Shown: one piece after another, positions 1 to 7,743 of the stretch
Numbering within the stretch: the stretch's first letter is position 1
Layout of the letters: every line of letters begins with the position of its first letter
NCBI RefSeq assembly: GCF_009687885.1
Contig: NZ_BLAF01000017.1
Coordinates: 1 to 64,000, forward strand
Source of the DNA: Acrocarpospora pleiomorpha
Lineage (GTDB): Bacteria > Actinomycetota > Actinomycetes > Streptosporangiales > Streptosporangiaceae
DNA: 64,000 nucleotides
Direction: 5' to 3'
Notes under the pieces: model-generated
Databases searched by the model: none
Seen by the model: only the letters and a program-made list of their open reading frames with translations
What the model was told of the DNA's origin: nothing
Program-made: the position numbers and the translations under genes

Positions 1-3
1 TCC

Positions 4-1386
4 ATGACCACACCCCAGTCCTCGCGGCCCCGGGCCGTGGAGGCCACCAAGAAGGAATTGTTCCTCCTGGTCGCACGCGCTCTGACCGACGAGGAGGCTC
101 AACATCCCGGCGACCGCTTCGCCGCACTGGTACACGAACTGGCGCTCGCTGACGACGACTGGCTCCAGCGGCTCGCCGACTGGACACGCGCGCAGCCCGT
201 ACTGCGCCGGACCAGGCTCGCGATCACCGTGGGGTCCGCGCATGTCAGGCTGGAGGCCACGCTCCGCTCAGCCACCGAGACCCGGCGGCTGATCAGCGAG
301 GCCCTGGTCCGCGCGGACGAGCCGGGCGAACTGCTCGCCTACGCGGCCGACCGGTACGGCCGCTCGATTCCCAAGCCGATCAAGGCCGGGGTCGCCAAGG
401 CGGCCGAACGGCTCTACGACGAGCACGCGCTGGCCACCTACGACACCGCGGACGCCCCCATGCGCTTCTCCGAGGTGATCGACCTCACGCACGCCAAGCC
501 GGTCGGCCAGGCCCAGCGTGAGGTGTTCCAGCACGCGGCGCAGCGCCTGCGCCTCGGCTCGCATCCGGTTCCCGAGGCACTGACCACGCTGCGGGCCCGC
601 GCCCAGCTGCAGGCCCTCCCGGCCGAGCAGCGCGTCAGGACGCTGGACGGTCTCGACGCCGCGGACATGCTCGCCAAGGCCGCGATGACCTGGCAGCAGA
701 TGAGCGCCTGGCTGAACGGCGAGATGACCGACAAGGTGTGGGCCACGGTCCTGCCGTCGATGAGTTACCGGCAGCGGCTGGCCCACCTCCGGGACTTCGA
801 GACGGCCGGTCTGGCCGGTGAGGTGGCCGACTGGGCCTGCGCCGAACTGGCCGAGGAGGGATCGGTGGCGCGCGGCCGCGCGATGCCCGTGGAGATTCTG
901 GCCGCCTACCGTTCCGTCCCGGCCTCGCGCTGGTCCTGGGCGCTGGAGCAGGCGCTGAGCCACTCGCTGGCGCAGGTCCCCGCGCTGTCGGGCCGCACGC
1001 TCATCCTGGTGGACCGCAGTGCGGCGATGGCCTCGCGAGCCGATGCCGCCGCCGTCTTCGCCGCCGCGCTCGCGCTGCGTTCGCCCTCCGTCGAGCTGGT
1101 GGAGTTCGGGCCGGCCACCAGGCCGGTGACCGCGGCCGCCTCGGTGCTCGCGACCGTGGACCGGTTCAGCGCGACCGGTGGCGCCCAGACCGTGGCGCAA
1201 GCCGTGCCGGCGTATGTCGAAGGCCATGACCGGATCATCGTGCTGACTCACCCCGGCGCGGCCGTGGAGGCCGTCCAGGCCGTGACGGCGCCCGGCCACG
1301 AGCACGTCATCAGCCAGATCAACGACGGCTGGTTCGCCGCGATCCCCGCCATCGAGTCCGCGCGCACCGGCGCCTGGCCCTTCTAG
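4..1386 (+). CDS. TROVE domain protein (Ro60/Rsr-like), copy A
   Basis: 460-residue protein of the TROVE (Ro60/Rsr) family, ring-shaped RNA-binding proteins known to bind Y RNAs and misfolded non-coding RNAs. The N-terminal ~310 residues are helical-repeat-like; from about residue 325 a von Willebrand A-like domain starts with a hydrophobic strand ending in DRSAAM. This sits where the MIDAS motif DxSxS is expected, but the fifth position is Ala, so metal binding may be impaired. The ATG at 4 is favoured because the N-terminus aligns with paralogue B (KKELFLLVARAL versus RKEIFLLVSRAL). It is followed 10 nt later by the bL37 gene. Family assignment is firm; the RNA partner is unknown and no Y-RNA-like gene was recognised nearby. 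Confidence 0.85.
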   Translation: MTTPQSSRPRAVEATKKELFLLVARALTDEEAQHPGDRFAALVHELALADDDWLQRLADWTRAQPVLRRTRLAITVGSAHVRLEATLRSATETRRLISEALVRADEPGELLAYAADRYGRSIPKPIKAGVAKAAERLYDEHALATYDTADAPMRFSEVIDLTHAKPVGQAQREVFQHAAQRLRLGSHPVPEALTTLRARAQLQALPAEQRVRTLDGLDAADMLAKAAMTWQQMSAWLNGEMTDKVWATVLPSMSYRQRLAHLRDFETAGLAGEVADWACAELAEEGSVARGRAMPVEILAAYRSVPASRWSWALEQALSHSLAQVPALSGRTLILVDRSAAMASRADAAAVFAAALALRSPSVELVEFGPATRPVTAAASVLATVDRFSATGGAQTVAQAVPAYVEGHDRIIVLTHPGAAVEAVQAVTAPGHEHVISQINDGWFAAIPAIESARTGAWPF

Positions 1387-1396
1387 AGAGTTCCGC

Positions 1397-1474
1397 ATGT
1401 CCAAGCGCTCCCGCAAGAAACACGCGCGCCGCAAGAAGAAAGCCAATCACGGCAGAAAGCCCTGCAACCGCTGA
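1397..1474 (+). CDS. Ribosomal protein bL37 (25 aa)
   Basis: A 26-codon gene starting ATG and ending TGA, encoding an extremely basic peptide that begins MSKRSRKKHARRKKK and ends ANHGRKPCNR. The KKKANHG(K/R)(R/K)P core matches, from memory, the short actinobacterial large-subunit protein bL37 seen in mycobacterial ribosome structures (about 24 residues ending ANHGKRPNx). It starts 10 nt after the upstream TROVE gene, so it is probably co-transcribed with it. Below usual gene-calling length cut-offs. Placement beside a gene for an RNA-quality-control family protein may be meaningful, but that is inference. The Cys near the C-terminus differs from the recalled consensus. Confidence 0.72.
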   Translation: MSKRSRKKHARRKKKANHGRKPCNR

Positions 1475-1534
1475 TCCAAAGGCTCCGGCACCGAACCTGC
1501 CGGAGCCCGTGGCGTTCTGAGGAGGTCGTCTCCC

Positions 1535-2044
1535 ATGCTTCCCGAGTTCTTCCACCCCCGCCCGTCACGCGGTTACGTGTCGCTGTCCGTCGTGACGGCG
1601 CTGGTCGGATTCGCGGCCGCGAGCAATCTCGCCGCCGGCACCGACCACGAATTCCTCATCGGCCTCTGCCTCACCCCGGTGGCGGCCTACCTGATGGCCT
1701 TGACACTGTGCTTTCCCCTGATGCGGTATGTGGTCTCCGCGACGACGCTGACCGCTCAATACGGTCCCCTGCTGCGGTACCGCGTTCGACTGTCGGACAT
1801 CATCTCGGTCACCCGCGTCCAGCTGTCGCCCAGGTTCTTCGCCGCACTGGCCATGCCGGGAATCGCCCTGTACGGCATGCACTGCCTGGGCGTCGGCCGC
1901 GTGCGCATGTGCGCGACCCGTCCCGCCCACCGCATTCTCCTGATCAAGACCGACCGGGGAACCTGCTATGGATTCACGCCCGCCGACGACAAAGCGTTCC
2001 TCGGCGCTTTGCGCAGGCATGGCGTACGTGTAGGCAACGCGTAG
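1535..2044 (+). CDS. Membrane protein with bacterial PH-like domain
   Basis: 169-residue protein with two hydrophobic segments near the N-terminus (about residues 18-35 and 42-66), then a beta-rich stretch of the bacterial PH type (LTAQYGPLLRYRVRLSDI, later ILLIKTDRGTCYGFTPADDK). The pattern of a hydrophobic hairpin, then a strand-rich module ending in a helix with residues like ADDKAFLGALRR, resembles small actinobacterial bPH proteins of unknown function. GAGGAGG-like ribosome site (gaggaggtcg) precedes the ATG. Lies between bL37 and the second TROVE gene on the same strand. No catalytic motif; function unknown, probably a membrane-anchored scaffold. Confidence 0.6.
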   Translation: MLPEFFHPRPSRGYVSLSVVTALVGFAAASNLAAGTDHEFLIGLCLTPVAAYLMALTLCFPLMRYVVSATTLTAQYGPLLRYRVRLSDIISVTRVQLSPRFFAALAMPGIALYGMHCLGVGRVRMCATRPAHRILLIKTDRGTCYGFTPADDKAFLGALRRHGVRVGNA

Positions 2045-2139
2045 CGATTATTCGAGGCGCGGACAACCCCGGGCCGCCCGCGGCGTGTGGGCGGCACTTT
2101 CCCCAAGACCCACCTCGATCCAATGGAGTTGAGCTGTCC

Positions 2140-3531
2140 ATGAGCACGCGCGCGATCATCGGCGTGGAAACGACCAGGAAGGAGATCTTCCTGCTCGTCT
2201 CACGGGCACTTGCCGTCGGCCACGCCGGGATTCCCACGGACCGGTTCGCCGATCTCGTCCGCCGGCTGGCCATGACCGACGACGCCTGGCTGGCCAGGCT
2301 GACCGGATGGATGGCCCGCCACGGGACGCTCCGCCGGCTGCGGCTGGCCGTCGTCGCCGAACTGGTGCACGCCCGGCTGGAGGCCGGGACGACCGGCGCG
2401 AGGAAGACCGTCGACCGGGCCCTGCTGCGGGCCGACGAGCCAGGCGAACTGCTCGCCTACTGGATCCGCCGGTACGGCCGGGCCAGCCCCAAACCGATCA
2501 AACGCGGCGTGGCGGACGCGACCGTCCGCCTCTACGACGAGCTCGCCCTGGCCGTCTACGACAGCCCGGGAGCCGCGATGCGCTTCGCCGACGTGCTCGG
2601 TCTGACTCATCCGGCTCCCGTTGGAGACAAGCAGGCGATGGTATTCGGCCACGCGGTCGACCGGCGCCGTAACCTCGTGGAGGGCGTCCCGGAAGGGTTG
2701 CCGCTGCTGCGCGCCCGGCGCACGCTCTACTGGATTCCCGCCCACCGGCGCGCCACGCTGCTGGAGCGGCCGGAAGCTGCCGAGAGGCTGGCCCTGACCA
2801 CCATGTCCTGGCGGACGATCCAGCGCTGGCTGCTCGGCGAGATGACGGGACCGGCGTGGGTCGCGGTCCTGCCCTCCATGTCGTACCAGGATCGGCTCGC
2901 CCATCTGGCCGACTTCGATCGGACGGGGGTATCCGACGAGGTCGCCCGCGGCGTAGCGGCTGAATTCGTGGAACCGGCTTCGGTGATCCGGTCCGGAGTG
3001 ACCCCGCTGGAGATCTACGCGGCCATCCGGTCGGTACCGGCGTCCCGCTGGTCCCGGGCTCTGCGCCAGGCCATCGACCTGTCGATGACCAACGTCCCCG
3101 CCCTGCCGGGGCGTACCCTCGTGCTGATCGACCGATCTGACCTGATGGCCGGCCCCGCCGTTCCGTCGTTGACGCACGCCGACGTCGCCGCCGTCTTCGG
3201 CGCGGCGCTCGCCCTGCGTGCGTCGTCGGCCGATCTGGTCGAGTTCGGTACGGTCACCGCGCGCGTGCCGGTCCGGCCGGGGCGGTCGCTGCCGGAGACG
3301 ATCGAAGGTTTCCACCCGATCGGTGGTGCCGCGAGCCCGGCGCACGCCGTGTGCGACCATCTCAAGGGTCACGACCGCGTTGTGATCCTTACCCACCCCG
3401 ACTCCGCGGTCGAGACCGCCGAGGCCGTCACGACCCCGGGCCACGAGCACATCATCACCGACGTCTCCAGCGGCTGGTTCGCCGCCATCCCGCACATCGA
3501 GATGGCTCGCACTGCCACCTGGCCGTTCTAG
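2140..3531 (+). CDS. TROVE domain protein (Ro60/Rsr-like), copy B
   Basis: 463-residue paralogue of the TROVE protein at the window start, alignable end to end (both contain ADEPGELLAY, KPIKxGVA, VLPSMSYxxRLAHL and end ATWPF/GAWPF). The ATG at 2140 is chosen because it aligns with the start of copy A; the open frame runs further upstream without homology. The vWA-like domain begins with DRSDLM at the MIDAS position, again lacking the second serine of DxSxS. A short insert after this motif (about 10 residues) is absent from copy A. As in copy A, a role in non-coding RNA binding is expected from the family; specialisation of the two copies is unknown. Confidence 0.84.
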   Translation: MSTRAIIGVETTRKEIFLLVSRALAVGHAGIPTDRFADLVRRLAMTDDAWLARLTGWMARHGTLRRLRLAVVAELVHARLEAGTTGARKTVDRALLRADEPGELLAYWIRRYGRASPKPIKRGVADATVRLYDELALAVYDSPGAAMRFADVLGLTHPAPVGDKQAMVFGHAVDRRRNLVEGVPEGLPLLRARRTLYWIPAHRRATLLERPEAAERLALTTMSWRTIQRWLLGEMTGPAWVAVLPSMSYQDRLAHLADFDRTGVSDEVARGVAAEFVEPASVIRSGVTPLEIYAAIRSVPASRWSRALRQAIDLSMTNVPALPGRTLVLIDRSDLMAGPAVPSLTHADVAAVFGAALALRASSADLVEFGTVTARVPVRPGRSLPETIEGFHPIGGAASPAHAVCDHLKGHDRVVILTHPDSAVETAEAVTTPGHEHIITDVSSGWFAAIPHIEMARTATWPF

Positions 3532-3724
3532 GCGTCGGCGGCGGGGGAACCACGCTCGCCCGTCCTGTACCGGCTCCAGCTGATCCGACTCCCAGTGGAA
3601 GCCGGCACGATCAAGATCATGTAGGTGCCGCCCGCCCGACCCTCGATCTTTACGTTTTCCCTACGCCTTCCCCGCGTGCAAGTTCCGCCGAGGAGCCTTA
3701 GCTTCGAGAAGGAAGGGATCCCCC

Positions 3725-4642
3725 ATGTTCATCTATATTGCGCTCGGATTACTCGCGATCCCCGCCCTGTGGATCGTGCTCGGTGGGGTCAGGGTCGTCA
3801 ACCAGATCGAACGGGGCGTGGTCTTCCGCTTCGGAAGAGTTCGCCGCCGAGTGCTCGAGCCGGGACTCGCCCTGCTCATCCCCCTGGTGGACCGGCTGCA
3901 GAAGGTCAACATCCAGATCGTCACGATGCCGGTGCCCACCCAGGAGGGCATCACCCGCGACAATGTCTCGGTTCAGGTGGACGCCGTCGTCTACTTCCGG
4001 GTCCAGGATCCGCTGAAGGCGACGATCGATGTGCAGAACTACCTGTTCGCCATCGGCCAGGTGGCGCAGACCTCACTGCGCTCGATCATCGGCAAGAGCG
4101 AGCTGGACGACCTGCTGTCCAACCGCGAGGAGCTGCACCGGGGCCTGGAACTCATGATCGACAGCCCGGCGCTCGGCTGGGGTATCCACATCGACCGGGT
4201 GGAGATCAAGGATGTCCAGTTGCCGGAGTCGATGAAGCGCTCGATGTCGCGCCAGGCAGAGGCCGAGCGGGAACGACGCGCCCGGGTGATCACCGCGGAC
4301 GGCGAGTTCCAGGCCGCGCAGAAGCTCGCCGACGCCTCGGCGATCATGTCCGAGACGCCGGGAGCCCTGCAATTGCGGCTGTTGCAGACCGTGGTGGAGG
4401 TCGCGGCTGAGAAGAACTCCACCCTGGTCATGCCGTTCCCGGTCGAGATGCTGCGATTCTTCGACCGGGCCACGCAACCCGCCCGGGCCGAGGAGGTGTC
4501 AACGCCGGCCGATTCGGGCAGCCCCGAGTTGCCTCCCGTGGAGGACAGCCCCCGAGCCCTCACCGAAGCCGCCGTGAACATCCACCACCCGGTCGCCGAG
4601 GGTCAGGACGGCGGCGAGAGCCGCGCACCTCAGCCGGCCTAG
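3725..4642 (+). CDS. Slipin / stomatin-like SPFH domain protein
   Basis: 305-residue SPFH-family protein. One N-terminal transmembrane segment (residues ~1-24) is followed by the band-7 domain, with family hallmarks NQIERGVVFRFGR, PGLALLIPLVDR, the VPTQEGITRDNVSVQVDAVVYFRV block and a late LPESMKRSMSRQAEAERERRA coiled-coil segment. Slipins form oligomeric membrane microdomain scaffolds. A strong AAGGAAGG ribosome site lies ~8 nt before the ATG. The final ~60 residues are Pro/Glu-rich and probably disordered. No NfeD-type partner is adjacent; the next gene is convergent. The 193-nt gap upstream shows nothing I could assign. Confidence 0.9.
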   Translation: MFIYIALGLLAIPALWIVLGGVRVVNQIERGVVFRFGRVRRRVLEPGLALLIPLVDRLQKVNIQIVTMPVPTQEGITRDNVSVQVDAVVYFRVQDPLKATIDVQNYLFAIGQVAQTSLRSIIGKSELDDLLSNREELHRGLELMIDSPALGWGIHIDRVEIKDVQLPESMKRSMSRQAEAERERRARVITADGEFQAAQKLADASAIMSETPGALQLRLLQTVVEVAAEKNSTLVMPFPVEMLRFFDRATQPARAEEVSTPADSGSPELPPVEDSPRALTEAAVNIHHPVAEGQDGGESRAPQPA

Positions 4643-4735
4643 ATTTCTGTTCGTGGAGGTGATCGTGCCCGACGCCTCGGAGTTCGAGAACGAGTCGCGA
4701 CCTGGTCAAACCACCAGGCAGGTGGCAGGTGGCGG

Positions 4736-5535
4736 TCAGCGGCTGACCGCCTTCTGGTACAGCCGGGTGGCCAGGGGGACGAACACGATCAGGATCAGCA
4801 CGCACCAGAGCAGCGACACCAGCACCGCGTGCTGGAGCGGCCAGGCGCCCGAGACGGCGGTGGCGGGAATGGCGTTGCCGAACAGGTCGCGCGCCGCCTG
4901 GACGATCGTGGAGACGGGATTCCACTCGGCGACGGTCTTCAGCGGGCCGGGCAGCCGGGCGCTGTCGACGAAGACGTTGGACAGGAACATCAGCGGCATC
5001 GACACCAGGGTGGCGATGTTGTTGAACACCTCGGGCGTGCGCAGGGCCAGCGCGACCGTCGCCGTCACCCAGGAGAACGCGTAGGCGAAGAGCAACAGCA
5101 GCAGGAAGCCCAGGACGGCCTCGAGCGGTGTCGTGTGGATCCGCCAGCCGACGATCAGGCCCACCACGGCCATCACGACGATGCTGGTGAGGTTCATGAG
5201 CACGTCGCAGAGAGTCTGGCCGGTCAGCACCGCCGAGGGCGACATCGGCAGGGTGCGGAACCGGTCGAAGATGCCTTTCCGCAGGTCCAGGGTCAGGGTG
5301 TAGCCGGTGATCTGCGCGCCGGAGACGATCGCCACGACGAAGACTCCGGGGACCATGTACTCGCGGTAGGAGACGCCGGGCACCTCGATCATGCTGCCGA
5401 AGATGTAGGCGAACAGCAGCACGAACACGATCGGGAGGATGACCGCGCCGCCGAGCAGGTCGGGGGCACGCTTGATCTTCAATGCGTTGCGCTTGGTGAT
5501 CGTCACGGTGTCGGCGATCGCCATCTGGAGGGTGT

Positions 5536-5539
<4 letters not shown>
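4736..5539 (-). CDS. ABC-2 type permease (DrrB family)
   Basis: 267-residue integral membrane protein with six predicted membrane segments and the ABC-2 signature region (LRKGIFDRFRTLPMSPSAVL, then RxPEVFNNIATLVSMPLMFLSNVF), typical of DrrB-like drug or lipid exporters. It overlaps the ATPase gene by 4 nt (ATGA), so the two are translationally coupled as a DrrAB-type exporter. The start is the ATG within that overlap. The substrate is not evident. Its 3' end is convergent with the slipin gene, and a 10-bp inverted repeat (4731-4751) spans the stop codon. Confidence 0.88.
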
Positions 5540-6501
<962 letters not shown>

Positions 6502-6576
6502 GAGCGTTTCCTTCGGTTGAGGGCATGACGACATGGCGGACGGTCGGCTGATCGTCCGGTTTGTGGTTATGAAGGG

Positions 6577-7119
6577 TTAGTTGAAGGGTTTGCGCGCGTA
6601 GCGGATCTTCACGTGGCCGTAGCCCAGCTGGCCGGTGACCCGGACGTGGAGCTTGCCGGGGGTGGGACGTCCCGGCACCTTGCAGGTGGTGTTGCCCCAG
6701 TTGGTCACCACGGCGTCGGCGTTCGCGGTCGCGCCGGATGGGAGGATGATCGTCGCGGAGCCGTACGCGAGCTGGAGGTCGATCTCGATCTCCGGGTGGT
6801 CGATCACGGTCTGGGAGAGGTCGAGGTTCGCGCCGCCGTACCCGGAGATGATCCGCAGCCGTCGCGGGACCAGCCAGTCACCCGCGCGCTTGACGCGCCC
6901 GCTCGTGGAATTCAGCTCGACCACCTCGTCCACGGGCTCGTCGGGCAGGTCGGCGACCGCCGGGGCCAGATCGCCGTGGGACCTGGCCGTGAAAGCCAGC
7001 TCGAGCCGGTCGTCCATCTCCTCACGGGTGATCAGGCCCGCCGCGAACGCCCGCTGAAGTCGCTGAACGGTCCTGTCCCGATCGTCATCGGAGATACGCA
7101 CCCGCGGCTCTATCGGCAT
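6577..7119 (-). CDS. DUF1707 SHOCT-like domain protein
   Basis: 180 residues. The first ~55 residues form the DUF1707 module (RVRISDDDRDRTVQRLQRAFAAG, GLITREEMDDRLELAFTARSHGDL), a short helical domain that occurs widely in actinobacteria. The rest is beta-rich with ISGYGGANLDLSQ, EIEIDLQLAYGSATIILP and TGQLGYGHVKIRY, resembling the LiaF-like C-terminal fold (DUF2154 group). AAAGGAGAAG precedes the ATG. No transmembrane segment is seen, so it is probably cytoplasmic or membrane-associated through partners. Same orientation as the exporter genes and the EXLDI gene; function unknown. Confidence 0.8.
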   Translation of the reverse strand: MPIEPRVRISDDDRDRTVQRLQRAFAAGLITREEMDDRLELAFTARSHGDLAPAVADLPDEPVDEVVELNSTSGRVKRAGDWLVPRRLRIISGYGGANLDLSQTVIDHPEIEIDLQLAYGSATIILPSGATANADAVVTNWGNTTCKVPGRPTPGKLHVRVTGQLGYGHVKIRYARKPFN

Positions 7120-7170
7120 AACTTCTCCTTTGGCGTACGCCGGCCGAACGACCCCATTGTCGTTCAGCTA

Positions 7171-7716
7171 TTAAATGTCGAGGTCCTCCACGGCGGGACG
7201 CGTGGCCACATCGGCGATCAGGTCGTAGAACTCGTCCGGAACCTTCCCGCGCAGGTCCTCGAAGGACGCCACCACCTCGAGCGTGGCTTCCCCCTGCACG
7301 AAACCCCAGTTCGAGTCGGCCAGGCCGAGATAGGTCTTCCACGCCCCTCGGGAGAAGAGCCCTTCCAGCCAGTTCTCGGATCCCTCGCTCGCACTGTCCG
7401 TCCAGTCGGGAGAGCGGTCTATGTGCAGGACATACTTGCCCGTCCGGGACCGGTAGACGCGGAACATCTCGACCCGGCTCCCCGTGGTGCGCCCCCACTC
7501 GCCGAGAAGCACCCCGGAGAACCGCTGCTTGCGCCCGACCCCCTGCCCCACCTGCACGATGATCTCGTCGTAGCCCTCCTGGCGCCCTTCCTCCATCTCG
7601 ATGTAGCGCCGCAACGCCGTGGAGATCGCCTGAGACAGATTCCCCCCGGAGAGCTCCTGAGCCCGCTGGAAGAGCTTCAGATCGTCCTCGGACACATAGA
7701 TCGTCTTATTCGGCAT
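7171..7716 (-). CDS. EXLDI family protein
   Basis: 181 residues ending in EDLDI, the C-terminal EXLDI motif that names the family. The first ~45 residues (KTIYVSEDDLKLFQRAQELSG, LSQAISTALRRYI) have ribbon-helix-helix character, so DNA binding is plausible. The middle and C-terminal parts are beta-rich with no recognised catalytic site. No Shine-Dalgarno sequence precedes the ATG; instead an inverted repeat (7715-7734) overlaps the start codon, consistent with autoregulation and possibly a leaderless message. Located 27 nt downstream of the AfsR-type regulator. Confidence 0.75.
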   Translation of the reverse strand: MPNKTIYVSEDDLKLFQRAQELSGGNLSQAISTALRRYIEMEEGRQEGYDEIIVQVGQGVGRKQRFSGVLLGEWGRTTGSRVEMFRVYRSRTGKYVLHIDRSPDWTDSASEGSENWLEGLFSRGAWKTYLGLADSNWGFVQGEATLEVVASFEDLRGKVPDEFYDLIADVATRPAVEDLDI

Positions 7717-7734
7717 ACGTATGAGTCTACGTAT
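7715..7734 (-). promoter_or_regulatory. Inverted repeat over the EXLDI start codon
   Basis: ATACGTA (7715-7721) and TACGTAT (7728-7734) form a perfect 7-bp dyad separated by 6 nt; each arm contains the self-complementary hexamer TACGTA, 12 bp apart. The left arm includes part of the EXLDI ATG. Short TACGTA-type sub-sites repeated on one face of the helix suit ribbon-helix-helix regulators, so this is a candidate autoregulatory operator. Confidence 0.5.
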
Positions 7735-7743
7735 ACGCGAGGA

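Noticed and set aside
268..1446. Long minus-strand open frame antisense to the TROVE gene
   Set aside because: Low-complexity Gly/Arg/His composition typical of the antisense frame of a high-GC gene, with no homology and no ribosome site.
1708..2139. 5' extension of the second TROVE frame
   Set aside because: It overlaps the PH-like gene in another frame and has no counterpart in paralogue A, which aligns from the ATG at 2140.
3532..3724. Possible Y-RNA gene beside the TROVE genes
   Set aside because: No tRNA-like fold or T-loop-type sequence could be recognised; nothing specific to support it.
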